Source: Ascarosepion bandense
Lineage: Eukaryota > Mollusca > Cephalopoda > Sepiida > Sepiidae
NCBI GenBank assembly: GCA_037127315.1
Contig: JBBBDQ010001270.1
Coordinates: forward strand, 2,453,501 to 2,517,500
Direction: 5' to 3'
Length of the DNA stretch: 64,000 nucleotides
Notes under the pieces: generated by a model
Told to the model about the DNA's origin: nothing
The model's database searches: none
Seen by the model: the letters and a program-made list of their open reading frames with translations, nothing else
Position numbers and translations under genes: made by a program
Shown here: positions 41,680 through 51,682 of the stretch, in pieces
Layout: each line of letters begins with the position of its first letter
How positions within the stretch are numbered: position 1 is the stretch's first letter

Positions 41680-41895
41680 CAATGATGTCAAATCCGTGGA
41701 TGCCAAGGATAATCCAAGAATATTTACTTAATATAAAATATCAAGTGTTATTTCTATATAGAGAGCTCAACGGATGCTATCCAGAACAATATGATATCTA
41801 TAAAAGAAATATCAACATATTTAAAGTGATTAAATTATTATTCATTTCTATGAACTAATTAGAATATTCGTTCCATTTGGCACACTTCACACACA
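41680..41895. mobile_element. Dispersed repeat F, second copy
   Basis: Matches 13118-13300: ATTTACTTAATATAAAATAT, CCAGAACAATATGATATCTA, TATTCGTTCCATTTGGCA. It lacks the palindromic second arm. (CA)n, (TG)n and (TA)n follow at 41885-41930. Confidence 0.65.
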
Positions 41896-41930
41896 CACAT
41901 ACATGTGTGTGTGTATATATATATATGTAT

Positions 41931-42639
41931 ATGTACAAATCAAAATGATTAAGGACGAATAAATTAATTACAACCCTCAAAACATTTATTTAAACAGTGC
42001 TTAATATAAAAAATAAACCAATGAATATTCATTATTAATTATTTCTTTAGAACCCGTGAAAACTACAAAATACTTTCTGGAATGTTTTTGAACAGTAAAA
42101 ATTTAAATTTACCAAAAATGATTTGATTCATTAAAAATCAAATATTATATATCCTCCTTATCCTGACAGTCTTCACTTACTAAATTTCTTTTCAATCACC
42201 AAAACCTTTCTAAATGTGACGCTTACCTGAATTTTGGTATAAAATAACGCGAGACAATAAAAGATTGCCATACTTAGAGAAATATGTTTACATTGATGGA
42301 TAGTATTATTTTCCCCCAGGAGAAGAAAATGGAAATATATCCTTGAGAAAATGTGTCAAGTTTCATATCTCTTTTGATACATTATTGTGATTGCTTTTGC
42401 TTTCATAAAAACGGAATACTTCTAAAATCCAATGGATAAGTATCTCTAACTGTTCTTTTTTTTTTAACCTACTTACATTGCAGATATCAAGACCTTGAGC
42501 AGCTAATTCAATTCAATTGATAAATAGTACAATGGTATGTTATTGATTAGGTTTTCATGACATTGAATCCTGAATATATGAAGTGTGCAAAAATTCAATA
42601 CTCTCTTTTACAAAGGAAAGTAGAGACTGGACAATCTCC
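41931..42639. other. AT-rich sequence with no recognised feature
   Basis: Nothing shared with other parts of the window and no coding signal. Confidence 0.5.
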
Positions 42640-43720
42640 CCGTGGATTAGTGCAAAACTGGAAGCAGCAGAAATATGTTTCTAATGAAAATTCTATGGAC
42701 AGAACCAGTGAGCAACGAAGTAATCTTTAAAAAATGGTAACAGAAAAAATATCGATGATCAGAATAAGAAAAGGAAAGCTGAAATACGTTGAAAAACATA
42801 ATGAGAAAAGAAGGCTTAGAAAACTTTAACCTCACGGAACATATTGAGCGGAAAGAAAATAGAGGCTTCAACGAACCATATAACTGACGAGCTTGTGTGA
42901 ATGGATTGTGGAACGGGAGACAGAAGATATACCGCTAAGGGCCACGGAGAAGGAAATTTTTAACACATTATGATGAAAGACTTATTGAGCGCAAGACAGA
43001 GGAATGTAACGAGCCACTTAACTGTCAATGGTTGGCGAAACGGAAGACGGGAACTTTTTAGTAAAGGGATATACTGCTAAGGACCACAGAGATTGGGAAG
43101 TTGTAGACATATAATGAGAAAATGTTTATTGAGGACAACAGAGAAAGGAGAAGGGCAGAGATTCACTTAACTGATTATCTTGTGTGAAAGAATGGCGGAA
43201 AATGAGACGAAAGCTTTTACAAAAAAGATAAACTTCTAAGGGCCACAAGGAATAAGAAGTTGAAGAAAGGCTTATTGGCAGCAAAAGAGAAAGGAGAAAA
43301 CAGAGTTACTTAAAGTACAAGATTGTGTGAATGGATAGCGTAACGGAAGGTGGGTGCTTTTTAGTAAAGGGATATACTGCTAAGGACCACAGAGGTTGGG
43401 AAGTTGTAGACACATAACGAGAAAAGGTTTATTGAAGACAACAGAGAAAGGAGAGGCCAGAGAGTCACTTAACTGATTATCTTGTGTGAAAGAAATGGAG
43501 AAGAAAACTTTTATAAAAAAGGATAAACTTCTAAGGGCCACAAGGAATAAGAAGTTGAAGAAAAGCTTATTGGCAGCAAAAGAGAAAGGGGAAAACAGAG
43601 AGTCACTTAAAATGCATGATTGTGTGAATGGATAGTGTAACGTGGGGCAGGAATCATGGATCGAGCATGTGAGCAGTGATGAGGCTTTGGAAAGTGTTGT
43701 GGATTCCGGGTGAGAAACCG
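42640..43720 (+). repeat. LINE-B-derived array (sense), unit about 150 bp
   Basis: It opens with a decayed LINE-B segment (GTGCAAAACTGGAAGCAGCA, GCTGAAATACGTTGAAAAAC, ATAATGAGAAAAGAAGGCTT). The end of the reverse transcriptase region is then repeated: units marked by ..TTATTG near 42980, 43130, 43266, 43425 and 43562, each with CACTTAACTGATTATCTTGT-type and TGCTAAGGGCCACAGAG-type segments. A two-unit block repeats with about 303-bp spacing (GTAAAGGGATATACTGCTAA at 43061 and 43364). Confidence 0.8.
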
Positions 43721-44074
43721 CAAAAATAATGAACAACAAAACAGATATGGTGATAGAAAAGTAGGTTATATTGAACGTAATATACAAACTTGAACGCAGG
43801 TTAGTAATTCCAGGAACACTATTGGTAAGAAATAAATATATATAAGTCTTGAAATGAAGGCGTTGGAAATAGTATATCTGTGTATATTATTCTAGCTGAA
43901 TGGAGCTCAGAGATATTCTGGTCTCTGTGTAACTTCGGCATCTCTCGGAACTCTCCTATAACTGTAACGGATCTCTACGATTACTATCTACTGCCAACTG
44001 CAACTCTCCACTGTTCTCTCTATGGCAGGGGTATATGTATACTCAGTCGAGTACATTATCATATACAAAAGGGG
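43721..44074. other. Spacer inside the LINE-B array region
   Basis: 43,721-44,074 has no clear match. The 80-codon frame at 43880-44122 lacks motifs. Confidence 0.4.
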
Positions 44075-44425
44075 GAAATCCCACAACAGAAAGGATGGAA
44101 ACGAAAAGGAAAAGAGAGCTAATGTTCCTGGGACATGCAATGAGGAAGAAGGTTTTGGAGAAACTGATACTTACAGGGCCAGATAGAGGAAAAAGAAGAC
44201 AGGGAAAAGCGGCGTATAACATATTTGAAGGGCATGAACAGGTGGATGACAGAACAAGGGTTGCGTGGTGCAACAGGAGAAATCGTGCTAAGAGCCACCA
44301 GGGATAGGGAGACGTGGAAAGCTATGATCGCCTACGTCCTGAAAGGATAAGGCACATAGAAGAAGAAGAAGAAGAAGAAGAAGAAGAAAGAGGAGGAGGA
44401 GGAGGAGGAGGAGGAGGAGGAGGAG
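44075..44425 (+). pseudogene. LINE-B 3' end with (GAA)n and (GGA)n tail
   Basis: Encodes METKRKRELMFLGHAMRKKV, LEKLILTGP, then, after frameshifts, ILRATRDRETWKAMIAYVLK-type text. It ends at GGCACATAGAAGAAGAAG. The tail is (GAA)n changing to (GGA)n (44355-44425). Confidence 0.85.
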
Positions 44426-44845
44426 AAAAGGCTTATTGAATGCAAAAGAGAAAAGAGAAAGCAGAGAGTCACTTAACAGGCAAGATTGTGTGAATGCATG
44501 GCGAAACGTGGGGCGGAAGCTTTTACAAAAGGAGTCAAGTGGTTGTGTGCATTTAAGGCGGAACTGGAAACGGGAAATATTACGAAAGGATATAAACTGC
44601 TAAGGCCACAAGAAATGGGAACTTTTGGAAACATAATGAGGAAAGGCATATTGACGGCAGGAGAGATAGGAAAAGGCAGCGAGGCACTTAACTGATTATC
44701 CTGTGTATAAGGATGACGGAACGGGAGACGAGGGCTTTTACAAAAGAAGATAAATTTCTGAGGGCAACAAGGAATAAGAGATTTTAGACACATAATGAAG
44801 GTCTTACTGAAAGCAAGGAAGATAAGGGAAGGAAGTGAGTGGGTG
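44426..44845 (+). repeat. LINE-B-derived array, continued
   Basis: Further units with GGCTTATTGAATGCAAAAGA (44430), GGCATATTGACGGCAGGAGA (44645) and GGTCTTACTGAAAGCAAGGA (44802), plus CACTTAACTGATTATCCTGT. They match 42640-43720 and continue the array on the far side of the LINE-B tail. Confidence 0.75.
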
Positions 44846-45320
44846 TGTTTTGTTTAACGGCATATCAACCTCTGTGGGTCATTTAATGCCAAAAAGGTGA
44901 GGTTTTAAGGCATATTTTTTTAATGTTCGGTTATAGCAAGAAGGTTAATTTAGTCAGATTTAAACGAAATTTTTTTTATTTTTGAAGACTGAAAATTTAT
45001 TCTAGCTTTGTATTCAAAAATGTTTTGCTGAGACTTTTTTTTCTTCAAAAATGTGTTGTGGTAATATTTGTTTATTAAAAATGTATATTTTTCTATAAAA
45101 GATTATTTTTAAGTAAATATATTTCTATGAAAGCATTTTTATACTTTCATAATGTTTTGACCCCAGTTTGGGGGTTAACTATTTGCCCATAGCTGGGACC
45201 GTAACAGGTGCTACCACTCCGGGTCAGGGTGGACCTGGTAACAACAGCAATTAAGAGGTGGTTCCATGCTCCTCACAATTTCCCAATCAGAGGCCTTGCT
45301 GCCGGATGCAGTTTTAGGGA
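44845..45320 (+). mobile_element. Repeat C, sense copy
   Basis: Left end TTTGTTTAACGGCATATCAA, then TTTTTGAAGA-type units of about 33 bp (45000-45110), then GTTTTGACCCCAGTTTGGGG, CAGGTGCTACCACTCCGGGT and AATCAGAGGCCTTGCTGCC. The same sequence occurs inverted at 48505-48950 and 53172-53670. Non-coding, unclassified. Confidence 0.75.
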
Positions 45321-45675
45321 AGGAAACAAGCCATTTAGCTAACCAGCTTATGTGAAAGAAGAGCAGAACTGAGCAGGGTGCAGCGTTAGCAAATAGTTAA
45401 AAACTTGCTACGAGAAAATATTTACGTAATTATTGAGAACCATGATCGCTAAGTACTGATGTAAAGAAAGAACAAAGATTCTTTTTTCACTCATCTTGAT
45501 TTTCTGTTGAAAATGTTAATTTATCCTTTTTTTCAGTGCTTTGACCATTAAATTTCTGTACCTACCCTTTTTGAGAGTGTGTTTTTACTAAACCTTGTAC
45601 ATCCTATGGCTTCTTACTGTTAGTCCTTTGTGCATGCTTTTTTTTTACTACCTTGCCTAAAATTTATTTTAATAT
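45321..45675. other. No recognised feature
   Basis: AT-rich spacer up to the mariner left end. Confidence 0.5.
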
Positions 45676-46284
45676 TAGGTTGTCCCAAAAGTTCGTAAAC
45701 ACTTGCGAAAAATGGGTCTATCTGGTCCAGCACAACCGAGACAAGCGATGGGTTCAGAAAGGACAAGAGACACCGTCGGTTCCAAAACAAGATCGATTCG
45801 GCAAGAAAGTCATGTTGTGCGTTTGGTGGAACTTTGAAAGAATCGTGCATTTTGAGTTCGTTCCGAATGGTCGTGCCATGAGTGCCGAACTTTACTGTCA
45901 GCAACTTGAGCAGGTCTACGAAAAATTGAAGTAAAAGTACCCGGCTCTGATCAACCGAAAGCGCGCTTTGATGCAGCAGGACAATGCCAAGCCACACAAC
46001 GCCAGGAAGACCAAAGACAAGTTTGAAAAGCTAGACGGCGTTGAGGTTCTGCTACATCCAAGTCTACAGTCCTGACTGTGCTCCATCAGATTACGGTCAT
46101 TTCCACTCAATACAACACTTTCTGAAGGGCCGCCGATTCGACTCGTTTGATGAAGTGGAGGAAGAGTGTCAATAATTCCTTGATTCGAAGCCGGCTGAAT
46201 GGTACTTTGACCAGATCCGAAGGCTTGCAGATCGATGGCAGAAAGTCTTGGAAAATGATGGTCTTTATTTTGAGACAACCTACT
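45676..46284 (+). pseudogene. Mariner-like element with internal deletion
   Basis: The left end reads TTAGGTTGTCCCAAAAGTTC (a mariner-type terminal repeat) and jumps directly into the middle of the transposase (EKWVYLVQHNRDKRW). The catalytic QQDNAKPHNA (second Asp) and SPDCAPSDY (third Asp) are present and in the expected order. The first motif, normally GDEKW, reads TCEKW, so the first Asp is gone with the deletion. In-frame stops follow YEKLK (near 45932) and EEECQ (near 46174), and a frameshift lies near 46050. The right end reads GAGACAACCTAC. It is non-functional. Confidence 0.88.
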
Positions 46285-46358
46285 ATTATTTTCCTCTCCC
46301 ATCTACACATGGAATACATAGATGTAAGTAAAAGTAGCGTTAAAATGAAGAATGTTCA

Positions 46359-46660
46359 TGTGCGTTGTGGTGCAATGGATATCGACTCGGAACGACAAAT
46401 CTGGGTGCCGAGTTCGAATTCCATTTGAATTCTTTGGATTCACTTCCGCACAAATACCCTTGGGAAAGATATTAATCCGTTTCATTCCGCCATTTTTGGG
46501 TTAAATAATGGGAAAGATTCGGTTCTATAGCCTTGGCTAGCAACCAGTCTAGAGCAGAAAGCAATGGCAACCTACTGCGGGATAACCTTCTGCCCAGTCA
46601 GTCATGTCTATTTCGAGATATGATCGCCCAAAGAGTGTATCATGTATACACTTGACTGAT
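46359..46660 (+). mobile_element. SINE-1, near full length
   Basis: Starts GTGCGTTGTGGTGCAATGGA, has B box GAGTTCGAATTCC and ends near GTATACACTTGACTGA. It lies about 75 bp after the mariner right end. Confidence 0.9.
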
Positions 46661-47109
46661 ATAATTTTAATTATTTATATAGTGTAGTAAAATATTACGG
46701 GAAATATGTCACTGAAATCCTAAAGCTGTATTAAAAGAGGAAGATATGCCTTATGAAAGTAAGTAAAGTATAAAGAACCGGGAAAATTTCGTTAGAAACA
46801 ACAAAAGTGTGCTTAGCTGTTACGTATTATCAGTTTTATGACAATAATATTTTCATCGTACAAGATAAGAATGTTAAAAATTGTCTATTCATTCACTCCG
46901 AGATTTTTTTCCCTATCCTCTCATGATTCTTTTTCTCTGGATAAATTTAACCCATTCATTTTTGTGAAAAAATTTGTTCTGAAGAGCGGTCTGTAAAAAC
47001 TCTGCGAAATAAGCTATTACCAATGGATTTATAAAAACATCCAAATTATTTTCATTGTAATACCCTGTTAAATTCTAACATTGAAATGGGCAGATAGGAA
47101 TGAACAGAT
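46661..47109. other. AT-rich sequence with no recognised feature
   Basis: No open frame or repeat of note. Confidence 0.5.
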
Positions 47110-47110
47110 T

Positions 47111-47162
<52 letters not shown>

Positions 47163-47203
47163 AAAAGACTGAGATAGACAGAGAGATAGATATGTACAGA
47201 ATG

Positions 47204-47248
<45 letters not shown>

Positions 47249-47259
47249 TGAACAGGCTG

Positions 47260-47300
<41 letters not shown>

Positions 47301-47351
47301 TGATCAGATTGAGATAGATAGATAGATAGATAGATAGATATGAACACACTG

Positions 47352-47390
<39 letters not shown>

Positions 47391-47431
47391 AAAAGACTGA
47401 GATAGACAGAGAGATAGATATGCACAGAATG

Positions 47432-47476
<45 letters not shown>

Positions 47477-47512
47477 TGATCAGATTGAGATAGAGAGAGA
47501 GAGGGGGAGAGA

Positions 47513-47560
<48 letters not shown>
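47110..47560. repeat. Composite GATA array and (GA)n
   Basis: GATA runs are separated by spacers GAACAGGCTGA, GATCAGATTGA, GAACACACTGA and GAAAAAGACTGAGATAGACA. A unit of about 235 bp (47160-47230 versus 47389-47455) repeats the AAAAGACTGAGATAGACAGA..ACAGAATGAGATAGA order. (GA)n follows from 47485. Confidence 0.95.
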
Positions 47561-47565
<5 letters not shown>

Positions 47566-47824
47566 GAATTGAATAATATCCAGAGACTGAAAGGAAACGA
47601 GCTGTATGTTTGTTGTATTTCGTCTAGTTCACTTCCGCTCCTAAGAAAACAATGAAAAATTAAATTATAGGTAATATTTTATTCACGAATGAGTGTCTGT
47701 ATTTACTACGCCATAAGTCCTTCGCATCTTACCCAAAATTCAATTAAGCGCGTGTTTTTTTTTTTCACGTTCCGTTTTTGTCAAGTTGAATATCTTTAAA
47801 AACATATCTACCATCTTTGATGAA
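47561..47824. other. No recognised feature
   Basis: No repeat or coding signal. Confidence 0.5.
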
Positions 47825-47873
47825 TCCACACACACACACACACACACAAACAAACATATGCACACACACACTG

Positions 47874-47912
<39 letters not shown>
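47825..47912. repeat. (CA)n and (TA)n microsatellites
   Basis: CA runs at 47827-47870 and TA at 47878-47910. Confidence 0.95.
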
Positions 47913-47916
<4 letters not shown>

Positions 47917-48504
47917 CCACTTTAGAGAAAGTAAGTTATGATTCGTTTTTTGAAGATGTGTTATGGCGAATGTGCTGATAATTTTGACTTACGTTCATAT
48001 ATATATAGATACCCTAAAACTCGAAACAGAAATTTCCGTTTGCAGTCGCAATGTAATTTTAAATAAAAAAAAACAAATATATATACGATGATTACAACGG
48101 CTGATGTATATTACGTGTTCTACCCAAAATTTCTAACTTAGGTCAAACTCCGTGGTAATATAACATGCGATCATCACAAACGCCTAACATGTGTCTTGAT
48201 GGAGAGATTGGGCTTTGTACCGCATAAGCAACTGACTACTTTAAACAAAGCTTACTTCAGCTTGATCAGTAGCTGTATGGCTTTTAGTTCAACACAAATG
48301 CATACAGGACAGAAATTCCATGGTGAAAAAGAGATAGCGACGGGAACAAGTTGAGAATGCCACTGGCTGTCTCTAGCGTGAACTTCACTTCTGAAGTTGC
48401 CCGTTGTGAAGCACCAAACTCGGACATTGCTGCTCTTTGTGTCTTCCTCTCATAGAAAATCTGCAATTTTAGTGATGGTATTCTTTTCATCATTTGAGGT
48501 GGTC
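47913..48504. other. No recognised feature
   Basis: A 96-codon antisense frame (48284-48574) overlaps the start of repeat C and has no recognised motif. Confidence 0.4.
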
Positions 48505-48950
48505 CTGGGCATGACGGTAAACTGCATCCAGCAGCTAGGCCTCTGATTGGGAGCTTGTGAAGGCATGAAGCCACCTCTTAATTACTGTTGTTCCCAGGCC
48601 CGCCCTGTCCTGGGGTAGTAGCACCTATTAAGATCCAATGTATGGGCAAATAAAACAGGGGTCAAAACACTATGAAAAGTATTCAAAAAAGACTTTTATG
48701 AAATGAATAAATAAAAAGTTTTGAAGGAAAAATATTACCAACAAAAATTTTTGAATGAAAAATATTGCCAAGAAAACATTTTTGAAGGAAATATATTATC
48801 AACAAAAATACGTCTTTTGAAGGACAAATTTTACCAACAAAAATGTTTTTGAAGGAATAATTTTACGAACAAAAATATGTTTTTGAAGGAACTAATGCTT
48901 CGGCATTAAATGGCCCCAAGGGGTTGATATACCGGAAAAACAAACCAAAC
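48505..48950 (-). mobile_element. Repeat C, antisense copy with 33-bp tandem core
   Basis: The order is the reverse of 44845-45320. The core at 48700-48900 holds about six units of AGGAAAAATATTACCAACAA plus AAATTTTTGA-type sequence, 30-40 bp each. It ends GGCATTAAATGGCCCCAAGG, GGTTGATATACCGG. Confidence 0.8.
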
Positions 48951-49079
48951 TAAACCACCTTTGAGGACGGGTCAATGAAAGGTCACCTAAAAATTAGATG
49001 TTTACATGACCCTGTCATAAGGGGCGTATGGCAGTGTATCCAAATTGTGCGCCTAGAATTTCAGAAAATCGAAACCTAA

Positions 49080-50650
49080 AGAAACAAACATGTTCATAGC
49101 CTCTTGTAATGTAAGAACTCTTCAAGAAAATAAGATAAACCGTGAACGTAGAACAGCAATTCTTTTTCGATTATTTAAAACGAACAATATTAGTATTGCT
49201 GTCCCATACAAAACCAGACTTCCAGACAGAGAGCAACTCAAATAAGTGGAAGGTGGCTACACCTTTTTCTGGATAGGACAATCTGAATCTGGCGTAGGAT
49301 TTGCTATCAGAGACGATCATGTGTCCCGACTGGAATCACTTCCAGTTGGCAAAAATTTAAATACCTAAAAAGTGTTCTAACAGGAGATGGAAAGTGCGAC
49401 ACAGAGATCGAAAGGCGAATTGGCATGGCAAAGGACGCGTTCCAGAAGCTGAGTAAAGTGCTAAGACACAGGAAAATTTCTGTAGAAACAAAGAGTGTGC
49501 TTGATTGCTATTTGCTGTCAGTTCTTCAATATGGCAGTGAATGCTGGACAATATCATCTAAGATGAGAAAAAAAACTTGAAGTAGCGGAAATGTGATTTT
49601 ACAGAAGGATGCTGCGGATATCATGGACCAAACATGTGAGCAATGATAAGGTTTTGGAAAGAATGGCATTGTAAAGAAAACTAATAGTGAGCATCAGGAA
49701 GAGACAACTAAAGTTCCTGGGACATGCAATGAGGAAGGAGAGCATGGAGAACTTGATAATGACAGACTAGATAGAAGGAAAAAGAGCCAGAGGAAGGCAG
49801 CGGATAACATATTTGAAGGGCCTGATCAGGTGGATGACGAAACGGGGATTGCGTGGAGTAACAGGAGAAAACATATTTAGAGCCAACAGGGATAAGGAGA
49901 TGTGGAAAGCTATGATCGCCTATGTCATGAAAGAATGGGGCACATAGAAGAAGAAGAATATTTCTTCGCTTACCTGTTAGTAGAAATAAGGATGCCACGT
50001 TACTCAAGAGCAACTTTCGTGAAGTTCTAAGATGGACGTCATTTCGTGACAAATTTTATGTCATTAGGGACTTTAATGTTCGAGTTGGATGTGAAACACT
50101 ATCCTGAAAAGCATGGCGTCGGTAAGTCAAATTCTAACAGGCTATTACTGCTGTCTCTTTGATGTGAAACACTATCCTGGCGGTAACACCTTAGAAAAAC
50201 ATGGCGTCAGTAAGTCAAATTCTAACGGGTTATTACTGCTGTCTCTTTGATGTGAAACACTATCCTGGCGGTAAGACCATTAGAAAAACATGGCGTTGGT
50301 AAGTCAAATTCTAACGGACTATTACTGCTGTCTCTTTGATGTGAAACACTATCCTGGCGGTAAGGCCATTAGAAAAACGTGGCGTCGGCAAGTCATATTC
50401 TAACGGGCTATTACTACTGTCTCTTTGCCGTGATTCTGATCTTGTTACCATTAACACATTTTTCCAAGAACCAACTAGTTTCAAACACATGCTGACATCC
50501 TACATCAGGACACGACCATCTCATCGACTACATCATCTTTCCTGGTCGTGATCGTCATTATATAAACCTGACGCAATCTTTAGCAATCGACTAATATTGG
50601 TCAGATCACAAGACTGTTTGCTCACATAACGCAATGCAATTGAATAAGCC
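49080..50650 (+). pseudogene. LINE-B endonuclease copy with a second LINE-B 3' end inserted
   Basis: Positions 49080-49352 encode the apurinic-type endonuclease start: SCNVRTLQENKINRERR, then RLPDREQL, GGYTFFWIGQSESGVGFAIR and SRLESLPVG. At about 49352 the sequence jumps to the C-terminal reverse transcriptase (KFKYLKSVLTGDGKCDTEIE, RRIGMAKDAFQKLSKVL, SVLQYGSECWTISSKM) and ends at GGCACATAGAAGAAGAAG (about 49964). Endonuclease then resumes: SFRDKFYVIRDFNVRVG, HGVGKSNSN, LVTINTFFQEPTSFKHM, to about 50650. Stops and frameshifts throughout show it is dead. Confidence 0.8.
50088..50440 (+). repeat. 88-bp tandem array from the LINE-B endonuclease
   Basis: GATGTGAAACACTATCCTG starts at about 50088, 50161, 50249 and 50338. 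Units of 73, 88 and 89 bp carry GGCGGTAANACCNTTAGAAA, AACATGGCGTCGGTAAGTCA and AATTCTAACGGGTTATTACT. They encode the segment after the FNVRVG motif of the endonuclease. 88 is not a multiple of 3, so the frame is lost. Confidence 0.88.
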
Positions 50651-50880
50651 TGTTAGAAACAATCAAGCCAAACCATCGAAGAAGATAGAATATAAAGTCA
50701 AAGAAATATTAGACTGTTTCCAAATATTGTGTGATTCAAAACTTTCATTTCTTGATATAGATAATTGTGGCAGACATGAGATACAACCTGGGACTAGAAC
50801 TACTGTTTGCGACTTGCCTTGTCCTCGCCAAAAGTGAGCCCGTGTTTGCTTAGCGTGTAAAGCTACTGCAGCTAAAATGA
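50651..50880 (+). pseudogene. Possible LINE-B linker sequence
   Basis: The sequence continues in the expected position after the endonuclease with lysine- and serine-rich frames. I cannot match it residue by residue. Confidence 0.3.
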
Positions 50881-50889
50881 AGTTAAAAG

Positions 50890-51080
50890 AAAAAGCACTT
50901 ACCGCTCCGACGTAATCCGTCCTCGGCCAGATAATGTAAAAGAATGAGGGGGAACTTGCGTTGCATTTTTATACACTAAAAATGTGCAATGCATTATGGG
51001 ATAATAGGAAGACGCAAATGGATTATGGGTACATGGGCAGATATAAAAGCAACGAATTTTTCCCAGTGAGGGGAAAAAAA
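50890..51080 (-). promoter_or_regulatory. Possible decayed TATA-box promoter with a short SGRGR-like start
   Basis: On the minus strand a TATAAAAAT box (50965-50973) is followed about 35-45 bp later by TCTGGCCGAGGACGG (SGRGR). A GGTAAGTG splice-donor-like site lies near 50896-50903. Upstream are ATTTGCG (octamer-like) and two CCCATAAT motifs. SGRG is how histone H2A and H4 start after the Met, but no Met and no further histone sequence follows. Chance is possible. Confidence 0.2.
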
Positions 51081-51439
51081 ACAAAAAAAACAAAAAACAG
51101 AAAGTTCACAGTTCCTAGCTGAAACGTCTGCCAGTGAGATTTTTGAGACAGGGCTCAAGAAGGAAAGACTTGCTTAGAATACCAGCTGGGAGAGCCACAA
51201 TTCAGTTGCTGTTTTAAGTTTATTTTGCCAAAGTTGAATCGGCGCGGTCTGCTTTACAAAGCATATTGTATGATTCTGAAAAAGTAACATTAGGTTATGT
51301 TTAGCAAAAACATCAACAATGGTCTGACTCATGCATTTCTGAAATGTAATCTCTCCTAGAAAACATGCCTAAATGTCATCATGTCTGGATAGCAGACAGA
51401 GCATGGCTATTAAAGAAACGGACCTTTAAATAACAAATG
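51081..51439. other. No recognised feature
   Basis: Less AT-rich than average. No shared repeat and no convincing frame. Confidence 0.4.
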
Positions 51440-51680
51440 ACTTCGATAGTTAATTGAAAGGGATATAACTACATGGTTACAAGAAGAGGCATCCCACATG
51501 GAATGCGAATAATTTACCCCAGTGATCGTAATAAAGGGTTAAGCTCGAAATTCCTAGCACCAGAAAAAGGCCTGAGCGTACAACGGCCGAAGCTTCGTAA
51601 ACATAGCAGTAAAAATAAAGACAATAGACCGAAAAATGTAAATTGTGTAAATACTACCTCATCTCAGAAGTAAGGACAAA
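51440..51680 (+). repeat. Dispersed repeat G copy
   Basis: Shares CATGGTTACAAGAAGAGGCA, AGGCCTGAGCGTACAACGGC, CGAAGCTTCGTAAACATAGC and AAATGTAAATTGTGTAAATA with the copies at 20500-20655 and 1-190. The phrase ACTACATGGTNNCNNGAAGA also occurs at 20478. Confidence 0.7.
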
Positions 51681-51682
51681 TA

